A stretch of DNA of 23,683 nucleotides. Origin: a virus. The stretch lies in IMG/VR virus record IMGVR_UViG_3300021375_000165, positions 1 through 23,683 of that record. The stretch is one strand, 5' to 3'. This document shows, piece by piece, positions 1 to 4,854 of this stretch. The notes beneath the pieces are model-generated. The model was not told where the DNA came from, made no database searches, and saw only the letters and a program-made list of their open reading frames with translations. Each line of letters begins with the position of its first letter. Positions within the stretch are counted from its first letter, which is position 1. The position numbers and the translations under genes were made by a program.

Positions 1-54
1 ATGATGGTTCCTCCGTCAAAAGCTGCTCACGCTTTCGTTAGTACAGGACTATAA
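1..54 (+). CDS. 3' end of an unidentified gene (partial)
   Basis: The frame is open from the first base and ends in TAA at 52-54. The last base of that stop is the A of the ATG of the next gene (TAATG), the tight coupling used repeatedly in this window. Only about 17 residues are visible, ending in SKAAHAFVSTGL, too few to recognise a family. An ATG happens to fall on base 1, so a tiny complete ORF is formally possible, but the tail of a longer gene cut by the window edge is more likely. Confidence 0.4.
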   Translation: MMVPPSKAAHAFVSTGL

Positions 55-242
55 TGATGATTGAAGTCGAAGTAAAAAACATTGACCAAAAGATCTCTGC
101 TCTGCAGGAAGCTCAAAACGCAATGCTAACATTGAATAAGCATTTAGGCAAGGAGTACTACTCAGGAGATATCTTAAGTATGATTTCAGAGCTTAAGGTA
201 GATCTTGCTGAAATTCGTAGTGAAAAAAGTTTAACTTTTTAA
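54..242 (+). CDS. Small coiled-coil-like phage protein, 62 aa, unknown function
   Basis: This gene starts inside the stop codon of the upstream frame and ends just before promoter 253-281. The protein is charged and heptad-rich (IDQKISALQEAQNAML near residues 10-25, then ISELKVDLAEIRSEK near 44-58), which suggests one or two amphipathic helices. There is no signal peptide or membrane segment. No family was recognised. Translation probably depends on coupling to the upstream gene, since no clear Shine-Dalgarno sequence precedes the ATG. Confidence 0.6.
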   Translation: MMIEVEVKNIDQKISALQEAQNAMLTLNKHLGKEYYSGDILSMISELKVDLAEIRSEKSLTF

Positions 243-252
243 GAAATAACTA

Positions 253-281
253 TTGACATCATAAAGAAACTATGGTATAAT
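253..281 (+). promoter_or_regulatory. Consensus sigma-70 early promoter (P1)
   Basis: A perfect -35 TTGACA (253-258) and a perfect -10 TATAAT (276-281) are separated by 17 nt. The -35 box sits in a longer element, CTATTGACAT, also seen at the promoters at 1191, 2670 and 4291. The leader after the -10 box (gttgtataaattaaattaa) is almost identical to that of the promoter at 4291. It drives the 316-594 gene and, if hairpin 601-660 is leaky, the tRNA and downstream genes. Confidence 0.93.
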
Positions 282-315
282 GGTTGTATAAATTAAATTA
301 ATCAGGAAATAAATT

Positions 316-594
316 ATGAAATTATCTAAAAGTGAAATGACTAAATTGGAAACTTTAATCAACAAAGCTGAAGGTACTGATGTATCAGTTATCATTCAGA
401 TGATTAAGGCAAAGCAAAGGAACGATCAGTTTAAAGCTGCTAGGTCTTTTGAAGTTGGTCAAACAGTTTCCTTTACTACAAGGATCGGTGAAAAGATCGT
501 TGGTGAGGTTATGAAAGTCAATACCAAGAACATCAAGGTAAAGACATCTCAAGGTAACTGGAACGTTACTGCTTCGTTACTGTCAGCTGCTTAA
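316..594 (+). CDS. Small SH3/KOW-like phage protein, 92 aa, unknown function
   Basis: The gene follows promoter P1, with a purine-rich CAGGAA about 8 nt before the ATG. Residues 1-40 are charged and helical (MKLSKSEMTKLETLINKAEG). Residues 45-90 look like a small beta barrel of SH3/KOW type: FEVGQTVSF, then GEKIVGEVMKVNTKNIKVKT, then GNWNVTASLL. Such a fold would suit nucleic-acid or ribosome binding, but this is inference from pattern only. It appears to be the main product of its own strong promoter, with a long hairpin right after its stop, so high early expression is likely. Confidence 0.8.
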   Translation: MKLSKSEMTKLETLINKAEGTDVSVIIQMIKAKQRNDQFKAARSFEVGQTVSFTTRIGEKIVGEVMKVNTKNIKVKTSQGNWNVTASLLSAA

Positions 595-600
595 AGAATT

Positions 601-667
601 AGTCTATCGTCTACTCGACGCGTCTCCACGGAGAGCACCATACTGAGTAGACGATAGGCTTCTTTAT
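601..667 (+). terminator. Long hairpin after the 92-aa gene (terminator or processing site)
   Basis: Bases 601-616 pair with 645-660 over 16 bp with a single G-U. The 28-nt loop can form an inner stem, TCTC/GAGA (623-626 with 631-634, loop CACG). It is followed by CTTCTTTATTA, only a loose U-tract. The tRNA gene begins 12 nt later with no promoter between, so the element must be leaky, or is a cleavage or stability signal rather than a full stop. Confidence 0.7.
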
Positions 668-671
668 TACT

Positions 672-758
672 GCCGCGGTGGTGAAATTGGTAAACACAAG
701 GGACTTAAAATCCCTCGGCTTAACGGCCTTGTCGGTTCAAGTCCGACTCGCGGTACCA
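672..758 (+). tRNA. tRNA-Leu (anticodon UAA)
   Basis: An 87-nt type II tRNA. The acceptor stem GCCGCGG (672-678) pairs with TCGCGGT, with G-U at both ends. The anticodon stem is AGGGA/TCCCT with loop CTTAAAA, giving anticodon TAA. It has a long variable arm, a T stem GTCGG/CCGAC with loop TTCAAGT, and an encoded 3' CCA (756-758). It decodes UUA, a codon expected to be frequent in an AT-rich phage. It is probably cut from the transcript that starts at promoter 253-281. Confidence 0.96.
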
Positions 759-781
759 TATTTTTAGAGAAAGGAAAGTAA

Positions 782-982
782 ATGAGTAATGTAATTCAAT
801 TCCCAATGGATCGTATTCGGTTAAGTCCTACTGGTGAAGACTTCTTTCTAGATCATGTTATCAGAACCGAACAGCAGTTTATTGACCTAGAGGAAGAGAC
901 CGAACGAATGCTTGAGCAAGCAAAGGCTATCGAAGCACAATCAAAACTTATTCTTGAAATGATAAAGGCCAAAGATGATTAA
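782..982 (+). CDS. Small phage protein with acidic helix, 66 aa, unknown function
   Basis: An AAAGGAAAG ribosome-binding site lies just before the ATG, and the gene follows the tRNA by 23 nt. After an N-terminal segment (MSNVIQFPMDRIRLSPTGED) the rest is one long charged helix rich in Glu and Gln (LEEETERMLEQAKAIEAQ), likely a coiled coil. No family was recognised. Its last 8 bases overlap the start of the next gene, which implies coupled translation. Confidence 0.7.
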   Translation: MSNVIQFPMDRIRLSPTGEDFFLDHVIRTEQQFIDLEEETERMLEQAKAIEAQSKLILEMIKAKDD

Positions 983-1187
983 TAACCCAGCTTTAGAAAA
1001 GCCGTATATCCAATTGATATGCAATCCATACGAAGATAAAAGTTCAACTAATACACGAATCACCATTGACGTAATGGAAAAAGATTTGAGCAAAGATGAT
1101 ATGATTGAAGTATTAGAAACTTTTATGAAATCAATGGGATATCATTTTAATCAAGGCGAACACTTAGGCATTGAATATGAAGGTTGA
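975..1187 (+). CDS. Small phage protein, 70 aa, unknown function
   Basis: It starts within the end of the previous gene (ATGATTAA overlap) and stops 3 nt before the -35 box of promoter 1191. The protein shows an alternating beta pattern followed by a helix: IQLICNPYED, then NTRITIDVMEKDLSKDD, then MIEVLETFMKSMGYHF. The last part resembles the recurrent marine-phage motif in which a short helix precedes a GY(H/Y)F strand, but I cannot name a family. No signal peptide or membrane segment is visible. Confidence 0.65.
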   Translation: MINNPALEKPYIQLICNPYEDKSSTNTRITIDVMEKDLSKDDMIEVLETFMKSMGYHFNQGEHLGIEYEG

Positions 1188-1190
1188 CTA

Positions 1191-1219
1191 TTGACATTTG
1201 GTTTAACTTTTGTTATAAT
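1191..1219 (+). promoter_or_regulatory. Consensus sigma-70 early promoter (P2)
   Basis: TTGACA (1191-1196) and TATAAT (1214-1219) are both perfect and 17 nt apart, and the -35 is again preceded by CTA and followed by T. The expected start point is near 1225-1227, and the ATG of the next gene is at 1227. The transcript therefore has essentially no leader. Confidence 0.92.
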
Positions 1220-1226
1220 ATACACT

Positions 1227-1784
1227 ATGAATATTTTTATTTTAGACAACGATCCAATAAAAGCAGCTCAATCTCAGTGCGACAAGCATGTCGTCAAAAT
1301 GATTATTGAGTCTGCTCAAATGTTATCGACCGTTCATCGTATGTTGGACGGCAAAATGGAACGTAGGCCTTCAAAGTCTGGTTCTATGCTAAAGTATTAT
1401 TACCTTGAAGACGGTCGCGAAGATACACTCTACAAAGCCTGTCATCATAATCATCCATCCACGGTTTGGACGAGAGAATCAAAAGCCAACTATGATTGGC
1501 ACTACAAACACTTTATTGCGTTGTGTGATGAATACACTTATCGTTACGGTAAGATCCACATGACAGATACTAAATTAAGACAAGCATTAAAACAAGTTCC
1601 AATTAATATACCTGATATAGGACCAACTAAATTTAAGTTAGCAATGAGTTCTAATCCTGAGTGTATATTTGAAGACGCCGTTAAATCGTATCGTGCTTTT
1701 TATCATACCAAAGAAGAAAGATTTAATTTGGTATGGACGAAAAGAATGATTCCTGACTGGTGGCAAGGTCAGAGATTAGCTTAG
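1227..1784 (+). CDS. Conserved phage protein of the MNIFxLDxDP type, 185 aa, unknown function
   Basis: I recognise this as a protein common in large T4-like and other phages, with the N-terminal signature MNIFILDNDPIKAAQ followed by CDKHVVKMIIESAQMLS. Later conserved-looking parts are HHNHPSTVWTRESKANYDW (residues about 75-93) and a C-terminal YRAFYHTKEERF...PDWW. The many His, Cys, Asp and Trp residues suggest an enzyme or metal binder, but no function is established to my knowledge. A longer frame begins at 1191, but that codon lies inside the -35 box. The family signature fixes the start at 1227, which makes the mRNA leaderless and without a Shine-Dalgarno sequence. Confidence 0.88.
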   Translation: MNIFILDNDPIKAAQSQCDKHVVKMIIESAQMLSTVHRMLDGKMERRPSKSGSMLKYYYLEDGREDTLYKACHHNHPSTVWTRESKANYDWHYKHFIALCDEYTYRYGKIHMTDTKLRQALKQVPINIPDIGPTKFKLAMSSNPECIFEDAVKSYRAFYHTKEERFNLVWTKRMIPDWWQGQRLA

Positions 1785-1814
1785 TTATAATTATAGTAAA
1801 TAAAGGAGAAGTGT

Positions 1815-2039
1815 ATGGTTAATATAGCAGTACAATTATTAGAGGATGCTGATAATAGGGCAATAGATAAGCGAGAGTTATTACAAGCTTGTCTTGAAAG
1901 TATGTCTGAAGATCAGATTTATGAAATGGCAATCCTTCATGGATTCATTGGAGAACCTGAAATAGAAAAGGATCTTTGTTTTGAGAGCTCTACACAAGAA
2001 CGTATCATTGATGCTGTACTTGCTAGGCATGGTGAATAA
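1815..2039 (+). CDS. Small acidic helical phage protein, 74 aa, unknown function
   Basis: A strong Shine-Dalgarno sequence (AAAGGAGAAG) stands 4 nt before the ATG. The protein is acidic and mostly helical: NIAVQLLEDADNRAIDKREL, then CLESMSEDQIYEMAILHGFI. A C-terminal helix ends in AVLARHGE. This pattern resembles small phage host-interaction or inhibitor proteins, but I recognise no family. The stop codon shares a base with the ATG of the next gene (TAATG), starting a chain of four coupled genes that runs to 2650. Confidence 0.72.
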   Translation: MVNIAVQLLEDADNRAIDKRELLQACLESMSEDQIYEMAILHGFIGEPEIEKDLCFESSTQERIIDAVLARHGE

Positions 2040-2284
2040 TGTACGTTGAGCAGTGGATGTTTTGGGTAACAGCTATTGTCTTTACAGCATCAGGATATTA
2101 CTTTGCATCAAATCATTTCGTATATCAGGATGTAAAAAGAATTACACAAAATGTAATTGATACTTTAACGGCTGAAGGATTTTTATACACGGAGTTTGAC
2201 GACCGCGGCGAAGAGCAGCTTGTTAGACATCCTTTCCATGATACACACTTAGAGGAAGAGCAAGATGATACCAGAAGTAGCTGA
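2039..2284 (+). CDS. Small single-span membrane protein, 81 aa
   Basis: One hydrophobic segment lies at residues about 6-24 (WMFWVTAIVFTASGYYFAS). It is followed by a predicted cytoplasmic tail with a helix (VKRITQNVIDTLTAEGFLY) and a very acidic end (HLEEEQDD). Small proteins with one N-terminal anchor and a soluble tail with this NVIDTLxxEGFLY pattern occur in marine T4-like phages, with unknown function. It is coupled by TAATG to the gene before and overlaps the next gene by 20 nt. Confidence 0.75.
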   Translation: MYVEQWMFWVTAIVFTASGYYFASNHFVYQDVKRITQNVIDTLTAEGFLYTEFDDRGEEQLVRHPFHDTHLEEEQDDTRSS

Positions 2285-2462
2285 AATAAAAACAAACTAT
2301 AATGTACCGTACACACCTCCGATTATCGAGTATAGTCAACAGACGGTTAAGACAGTCATTAAAGTAAATGGTGAATTTCAACAAGAGACAGTATATACAT
2401 ATGATAAGTATGGTCGTTTAGTTACGACTGCAGTACAAAGTCATATGATCGGCGAGATATGA
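2265..2462 (+). CDS. Small phage protein, 65 aa, unknown function
   Basis: The ATG lies inside the end of the membrane-protein gene but has its own Shine-Dalgarno sequence (AGAGGAAGAG) at the right distance, which supports the overlap. The protein is short and beta-rich: TVKTVIKVNGEFQQETVYTY, then DKYGRLVTTAVQ. This looks like a small sheet, perhaps one or two hairpins. There is no membrane segment and no recognised family. Its stop overlaps the next ATG (ATATGA). Confidence 0.62.
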   Translation: MIPEVAEIKTNYNVPYTPPIIEYSQQTVKTVIKVNGEFQQETVYTYDKYGRLVTTAVQSHMIGEI

Positions 2463-2650
2463 TTACTGACTTTACACTTTTTAACGTTTCTATTATTAAT
2501 CCATCCACAATGGAAAAAATTGACCAAGGTGAGATGAGATATAAACATGCAAAAGATTTTCTTAATAAAATGGATAAGCAAGGAATACCTGTAATTGTTG
2601 AAGCAATCAACGATTCTGATGTAGCAGATTTCATATTATCAAATAATTAA
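2459..2650 (+). CDS. Small phage protein, 63 aa, unknown function
   Basis: It is coupled to the previous gene by a 4-nt overlap (ATGA) and has GGCGAG upstream. The sequence reads as a small alpha/beta protein: FTLFNVSIINPSTMEKID, helix YKHAKDFLNKMDKQG, strand IPVIVEA, helix DSDVADFILSNN. No family was recognised. It is the last gene before promoter 2670 and the non-coding RNA. Confidence 0.62.
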   Translation: MITDFTLFNVSIINPSTMEKIDQGEMRYKHAKDFLNKMDKQGIPVIVEAINDSDVADFILSNN

Positions 2651-2669
2651 ACTTTTTTCATAAAAACTA

Positions 2670-2698
2670 TTGACATTAGTAAAGAACTATAGTATAAT
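2670..2698 (+). promoter_or_regulatory. Consensus sigma-70 early promoter (P3) of the non-coding RNA
   Basis: TTGACA (2670-2675) and TATAAT (2693-2698) are both perfect with a 17-nt spacer, and AAAACTA precedes the -35 box exactly as at 4291. The predicted start is near 2705. No convincing ORF follows for about 500 nt, so this promoter appears dedicated to the structured RNA and possibly to hemC beyond it. Confidence 0.92.
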
Positions 2699-2704
2699 AA
2701 TCGT

Positions 2705-3128
2705 ATATTGAGGGAAACACCCCAACTCGCAAGAGAAAGTAGATTCGCGATCTACAAGCAGTTGAGATACCCCGAGGTCATAAAGGCTGTCCTTATCAGA
2801 CAGAGGCCAAGGAACAAAAGGTGGACAACCCATACGGCAGCTTGAGGAAGGCCGCTCAGGAAATGAGATAATATGGTGGGATAGAACAAATCAATATAGG
2901 TGGTACTAAACCCCAACCGCACATGAAGAAACTCTATATGTGGTAGTGATTTAGATATCCGCAATGTGAAAGAGATAGATTAGTCCGCAAGGCTAATGAC
3001 ACAGCTCGGCAGAGCAGGATCTTTCTTCCTTGGACCTGAGAGTATGCTTAAGTGTTACCCAGGACTCTGAAGTTAACGAATAACATGTAAGGCCGACGTT
3101 GGGTACCACCGCACTAATTTTTCAGTTT
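2705..3128 (+). ncRNA. Long structured non-coding RNA, family not recognised
   Basis: This stretch of about 420 nt has a perfect promoter, no convincing plus-strand ORF, a higher GC content than its surroundings, and many local stems. Those I can pair by eye are: CAACT 2723-2727 with AGTTG 2760-2764, enclosing GTAGAT/ATCTAC (2739-2744 with 2750-2755); GGTC 2776-2779 with GGCC 2805-2808, enclosing CTGTC/GACAG (2787-2791 with 2799-2803); CCATA 2830-2834 with TATGG 2872-2876, enclosing CGGC/GCCG and CTCA/TGAG; CACAT 2920-2924 with ATGTG 2938-2942; ATTAG-T-CC/GGCTAAT closed by a GCAA tetraloop at 2979-2997; and GCTC/GAGC at 3004-3015. A long-range pairing GGTGGT 2899-2904 with ACCACC 3105-3110 is possible. 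The 3' boundary is set by the hairpin at 3129. Candidate classes are a large phage RNA of the GOLLD/ROOL kind or a regulatory leader for hemC. I do not recognise it as tmRNA, RNase P RNA or a group I intron. Confidence 0.72.
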
Positions 3129-3203
3129 AAGGCTGTTTGACTACGAATCTCAAAGACTCACTATTTAACTCTTTTAGAGATCAAGTCAAACAGCCTTTCT
3201 TAT
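3129..3203 (+). terminator. Long hairpin between the ncRNA and hemC (terminator/attenuator-like)
   Basis: A perfect 14-bp stem pairs AAGGCTGTTTGACT (3129-3142) with AGTCAAACAGCCTT (3184-3197). Inside it, ATCTCAAAGA (3147-3156) pairs with TCTTTTAGAGAT (3170-3181) around a 2-nt bulge. TTTCTTAT follows. It is the same design as the hairpin at 601-660. The hemC Shine-Dalgarno sequence (AAGGAA) follows within about 10 nt and there is no good promoter between, so readthrough must occur for hemC to be made. Confidence 0.78.
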
Positions 3204-3215
3204 AAGGAACAGATT

Positions 3216-4052
3216 ATGATACCATGGATAGGAACTCGAAGATCAAAATTGGCTCGAGCCTACACCGACAAAGCACAGCAGCTTGTCCCAGGTAATATAG
3301 TTCTTATTGATTCTCAAGCAGATTTAAATCCTACTACATCAATTGAAGAGATGGGTGGTAAAGGTGTCTTTTGTAAAGAGATAGAACAAGCTCTTATTGA
3401 TAGAGAAATAGATATTGCAGTTCATGCATTTAAAGATCTTACAAGAGACAACGATGAACTGCTCGAGATATCATGTGTATTAGAAAGAAACGATTTCAGA
3501 GATTGCTTAATTGGTAATAATGTTAATCCTAGAACAATAGGTACATCAAGTCCACGCAGAATAGCTCAGCTACAGGACCTCTATCCTCATTCTCAGATCA
3601 TTCCAATACGCGGCAATATAGATACTCGTATCGCGAAACAAGAGAATGGAGAGTACGACGCGATCGTATTAGCAAAAGCTGGTGTTGACGAATTGAGATA
3701 CGACCATAAAGTATCAAGAGTATTTGGAACCGCTGAAATGTTGCCTGCACCTGGCCAAGGTGTAATTGCTTTACAGACTCGCAAACCTACAAATCAAAAA
3801 GACACAGACATTACTGTTATGACTGCATCAAGAAATCATTGGGATACTTGGTATTGTGTTATGGCAGAAAAGTATATGTTGGCTGCAGTAGATGGAGATT
3901 GCCAAACTCCTATAGGATGTCTTTCATATATAGAAAGTGATAACATAAGAATGATAGCAAAGAATTTTGAAACAGATAAGATAGCAATTGAGAATGGCCC
4001 TATCAAAGAATACAAGGAACTAGGACATAAACTTGGTTCACAATTAATATGA
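3216..4052 (+). CDS. hemC: Hydroxymethylbilane synthase (porphobilinogen deaminase)
   Basis: The enzyme joins four porphobilinogens into hydroxymethylbilane, the linear precursor of haem, sirohaem, cobalamin and bilins, in the cytoplasm. Family motifs appear in order: IGTRRSKLARA (5-15), GGKGVFCKEIEQAL (47-60), DIAVHAFKDL with the catalytic Asp at 74, IGTSSPRRIAQL (108-119) with the paired Arg, RGNIDTRI (132-139), GEYDAIVLAKAGVDEL (145-160), and PAPGQGVIALQTR (177-189). The cofactor-attachment Cys is 229 in DGDCQTPIG. The length of 278 aa is shorter than the usual 300-315, and the loss is in the C-terminal domain after the cofactor site. The active-site set looks intact, so a working enzyme is likely. 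The ATG follows AAGGAA and the stop overlaps the next gene by 4 nt. It lies downstream of the ncRNA and hairpin 3129-3197. Confidence 0.95.
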   Translation: MIPWIGTRRSKLARAYTDKAQQLVPGNIVLIDSQADLNPTTSIEEMGGKGVFCKEIEQALIDREIDIAVHAFKDLTRDNDELLEISCVLERNDFRDCLIGNNVNPRTIGTSSPRRIAQLQDLYPHSQIIPIRGNIDTRIAKQENGEYDAIVLAKAGVDELRYDHKVSRVFGTAEMLPAPGQGVIALQTRKPTNQKDTDITVMTASRNHWDTWYCVMAEKYMLAAVDGDCQTPIGCLSYIESDNIRMIAKNFETDKIAIENGPIKEYKELGHKLGSQLI

Positions 4053-4267
4053 AACCACTAACGAAACAAATCCATAAAGAAACTTCATTTCAGATCGCAA
4101 CCGGATTAGCGATTAATTACCCTTTAAACCTCTTTTTGCTGTATATCTATATAGAACGGTTTGGTATTACTGATCCTATCACGTTAGGGACTCTGGTCAC
4201 TCTAGTAATGACTATTGTTGCTTATACACGTATCTTTTTGATCCGATCATACTTCTCTAAAAAATAA
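4049..4267 (+). CDS. Small two-span membrane protein, 72 aa
   Basis: It overlaps the hemC stop by ATGA. Two hydrophobic segments are visible, near residues 17-35 (ATGLAINYPLNLFLLYIYI) and 44-64 (PITLGTLVTLVMTIVAYTRIF), ending in a basic RSYFSKK tail. The layout (ET near the start, GxxxN in the first span, a Thr-rich second span, then R-Y-F) matches a family of tiny phage membrane proteins in marine T4-like phages whose role is unknown. It is translationally coupled to hemC, though a joint role is only inference. Confidence 0.78.
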   Translation: MKPLTKQIHKETSFQIATGLAINYPLNLFLLYIYIERFGITDPITLGTLVTLVMTIVAYTRIFLIRSYFSKK

Positions 4268-4290
4268 TTCATTTTATTCTCATAAAACTA

Positions 4291-4319
4291 TTGACATTCA
4301 TTGTGAGATAGATTATAAT
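4291..4319 (+). promoter_or_regulatory. Consensus sigma-70 early promoter (P4)
   Basis: TTGACA (4291-4296) and TATAAT (4314-4319) are both perfect and 17 nt apart, with AAAACTA directly upstream as at 2670. The leader TTGTATAAATTAAATTAA is shared with promoter 253-281. It drives the two small genes 4350-4472 and 4472-4777. Confidence 0.92.
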
Positions 4320-4349
4320 TGTTGTATAAATTAAATTAAAGGAGAAGAT

Positions 4350-4472
4350 ATGAGTTGTGAATGGAATGAAATTGTGTTGGAACAATTAAAAGAAGAAGGT
4401 GAATCACTGGGTCTCGAAGGAGAACAGTTGGAACACTTTGTTGATGAACAGTTTGAACAGAGGGCAGGTTAA
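4350..4472 (+). CDS. Very small acidic protein, 40 aa, unknown function
   Basis: A short frame directly behind promoter P4 with an excellent Shine-Dalgarno sequence (AAAGGAGAAG). The product begins MSCEWNEIVLEQLKEEGES and is strongly acidic and helical (GEQLEHFVDEQFEQRAG at the end). Its TAA overlaps the ATG of the next gene (TAATG), matching the coupling habit of this region. Its position, signals and composition make it likely to be translated. No family was recognised. Confidence 0.7.
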   Translation: MSCEWNEIVLEQLKEEGESLGLEGEQLEHFVDEQFEQRAG

Positions 4473-4777
4473 TGTTAGATTTAAGTTATATAGAAGTTAA
4501 TGCAGATACCTGTAAATATAAGAAAGACGGTTTAACATATACCGCTATCATCAAGGAAGTAACTCCTTATCATTTATCAGTAAAGCCAATTAGTGCTGTA
4601 AACTATCAAGATGGAACTTATCTAACTAACATGGATACTGATTTCATTGGTGAGAATTTTTCATCAGAATGTTATGATGTTATTGAATTAGAAATTTGGA
4701 TGGACGGAAGAGGATGTGATAACTCTGCTATCGGTGTTTCAGGTTGTTATGAACCTTGGAGAAACTGCGCTGCATAA
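4472..4777 (+). CDS. Phage protein, 101 aa, unknown function
   Basis: It is coupled to the 40-aa gene by TAATG and is the last early-strand gene. The sequence looks beta-rich: YIEVNADTCKYKKDGLTYTA, then IIKEVTPYHLSVKPISAVNY. A later acidic and Cys-containing part (CYDVIELEIWMDGRGCDNSA) and a C-terminal CYEPWRNCAA give five Cys in about 100 residues, which could bind metal. No family was recognised. Its stop codon abuts the convergent terminator of the capsid operon. Confidence 0.68.
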   Translation: MLDLSYIEVNADTCKYKKDGLTYTAIIKEVTPYHLSVKPISAVNYQDGTYLTNMDTDFIGENFSSECYDVIELEIWMDGRGCDNSAIGVSGCYEPWRNCAA

Positions 4778-4802
4778 AAAAGGCAACCCCGAAGGGTTGC
4801 CC
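4776..4802 (-). terminator. Rho-independent terminator of the capsid operon
   Basis: On the minus strand the sequence reads GGCAACCC, UUCG loop, GGGTTGCC, then TTTTTT (stem 4782-4789 with 4794-4801, U-tract 4781-4776). It lies about 50 nt beyond the gp23 stop and is oriented to end late transcripts. There is no U-run on the plus strand, so it works mainly in one direction. It also marks the convergence of early and late blocks. Confidence 0.92.
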
Positions 4803-4854
4803 AAATGTTCCGAAGAACTTTTAATTGTGGTTTAGTTGACCTAAACTCTTAGTA

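Noticed and set aside
672-758. tRNA gene as an attachment (att) site.
   Set aside because: No integrase is visible, no repeat of the tRNA 3' end is present, and T4-like phages are normally lytic.
1191-1226. Longer start for the MNIF protein, giving 197 aa.
   Set aside because: The extra codons are the -35 box, spacer and -10 box of a perfect promoter, and the family begins at MNIFxLD.
1790-1814. Promoter before the 74-aa gene (TTATAATTATAG).
   Set aside because: There is a -10-like box but no acceptable -35 at 16-18 nt; transcription from 1191 can cover the gene.
2752-2964. 70-aa minus-strand frame in the ncRNA region.
   Set aside because: No ribosome site, wrong strand for the early block, and it crosses several RNA stems whose pairing explains the sequence better.
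3098-3113. T-box-like sequence (TTGGGTACCACCGC).
   Set aside because: It does not match the T-box consensus in order, there is no stem I specifier domain, and hemC is not a T-box target.
2705-3128. RNase P RNA: fragments such as TAAACCCC (2907-2914) and AGATAGAT...GACACAG (2973-3004) loosely resemble conserved regions IV and V.
   Set aside because: The GAGGAAAGTCC region I is absent, no P4 pairing can be built, the transcript start leaves no room for a P1 5' strand, and more than 100 nt follow the supposed region V.
2705-3128. tmRNA (one- or two-piece) or a group I intron.
   Set aside because: There is no tRNA-like acceptor/T-arm with CCA in a fitting place, no tag frame ending in a typical ALAA-type peptide (a frame ending in HTAA-stop near 2843 is not convincing), no full P-Q-R-S core, and no interrupted gene.
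3137-3167. Possible hemC promoter, TTGACT...TATTTA.
   Set aside because: Poor -10 box, 19-nt spacer, and both parts lie in the long hairpin.
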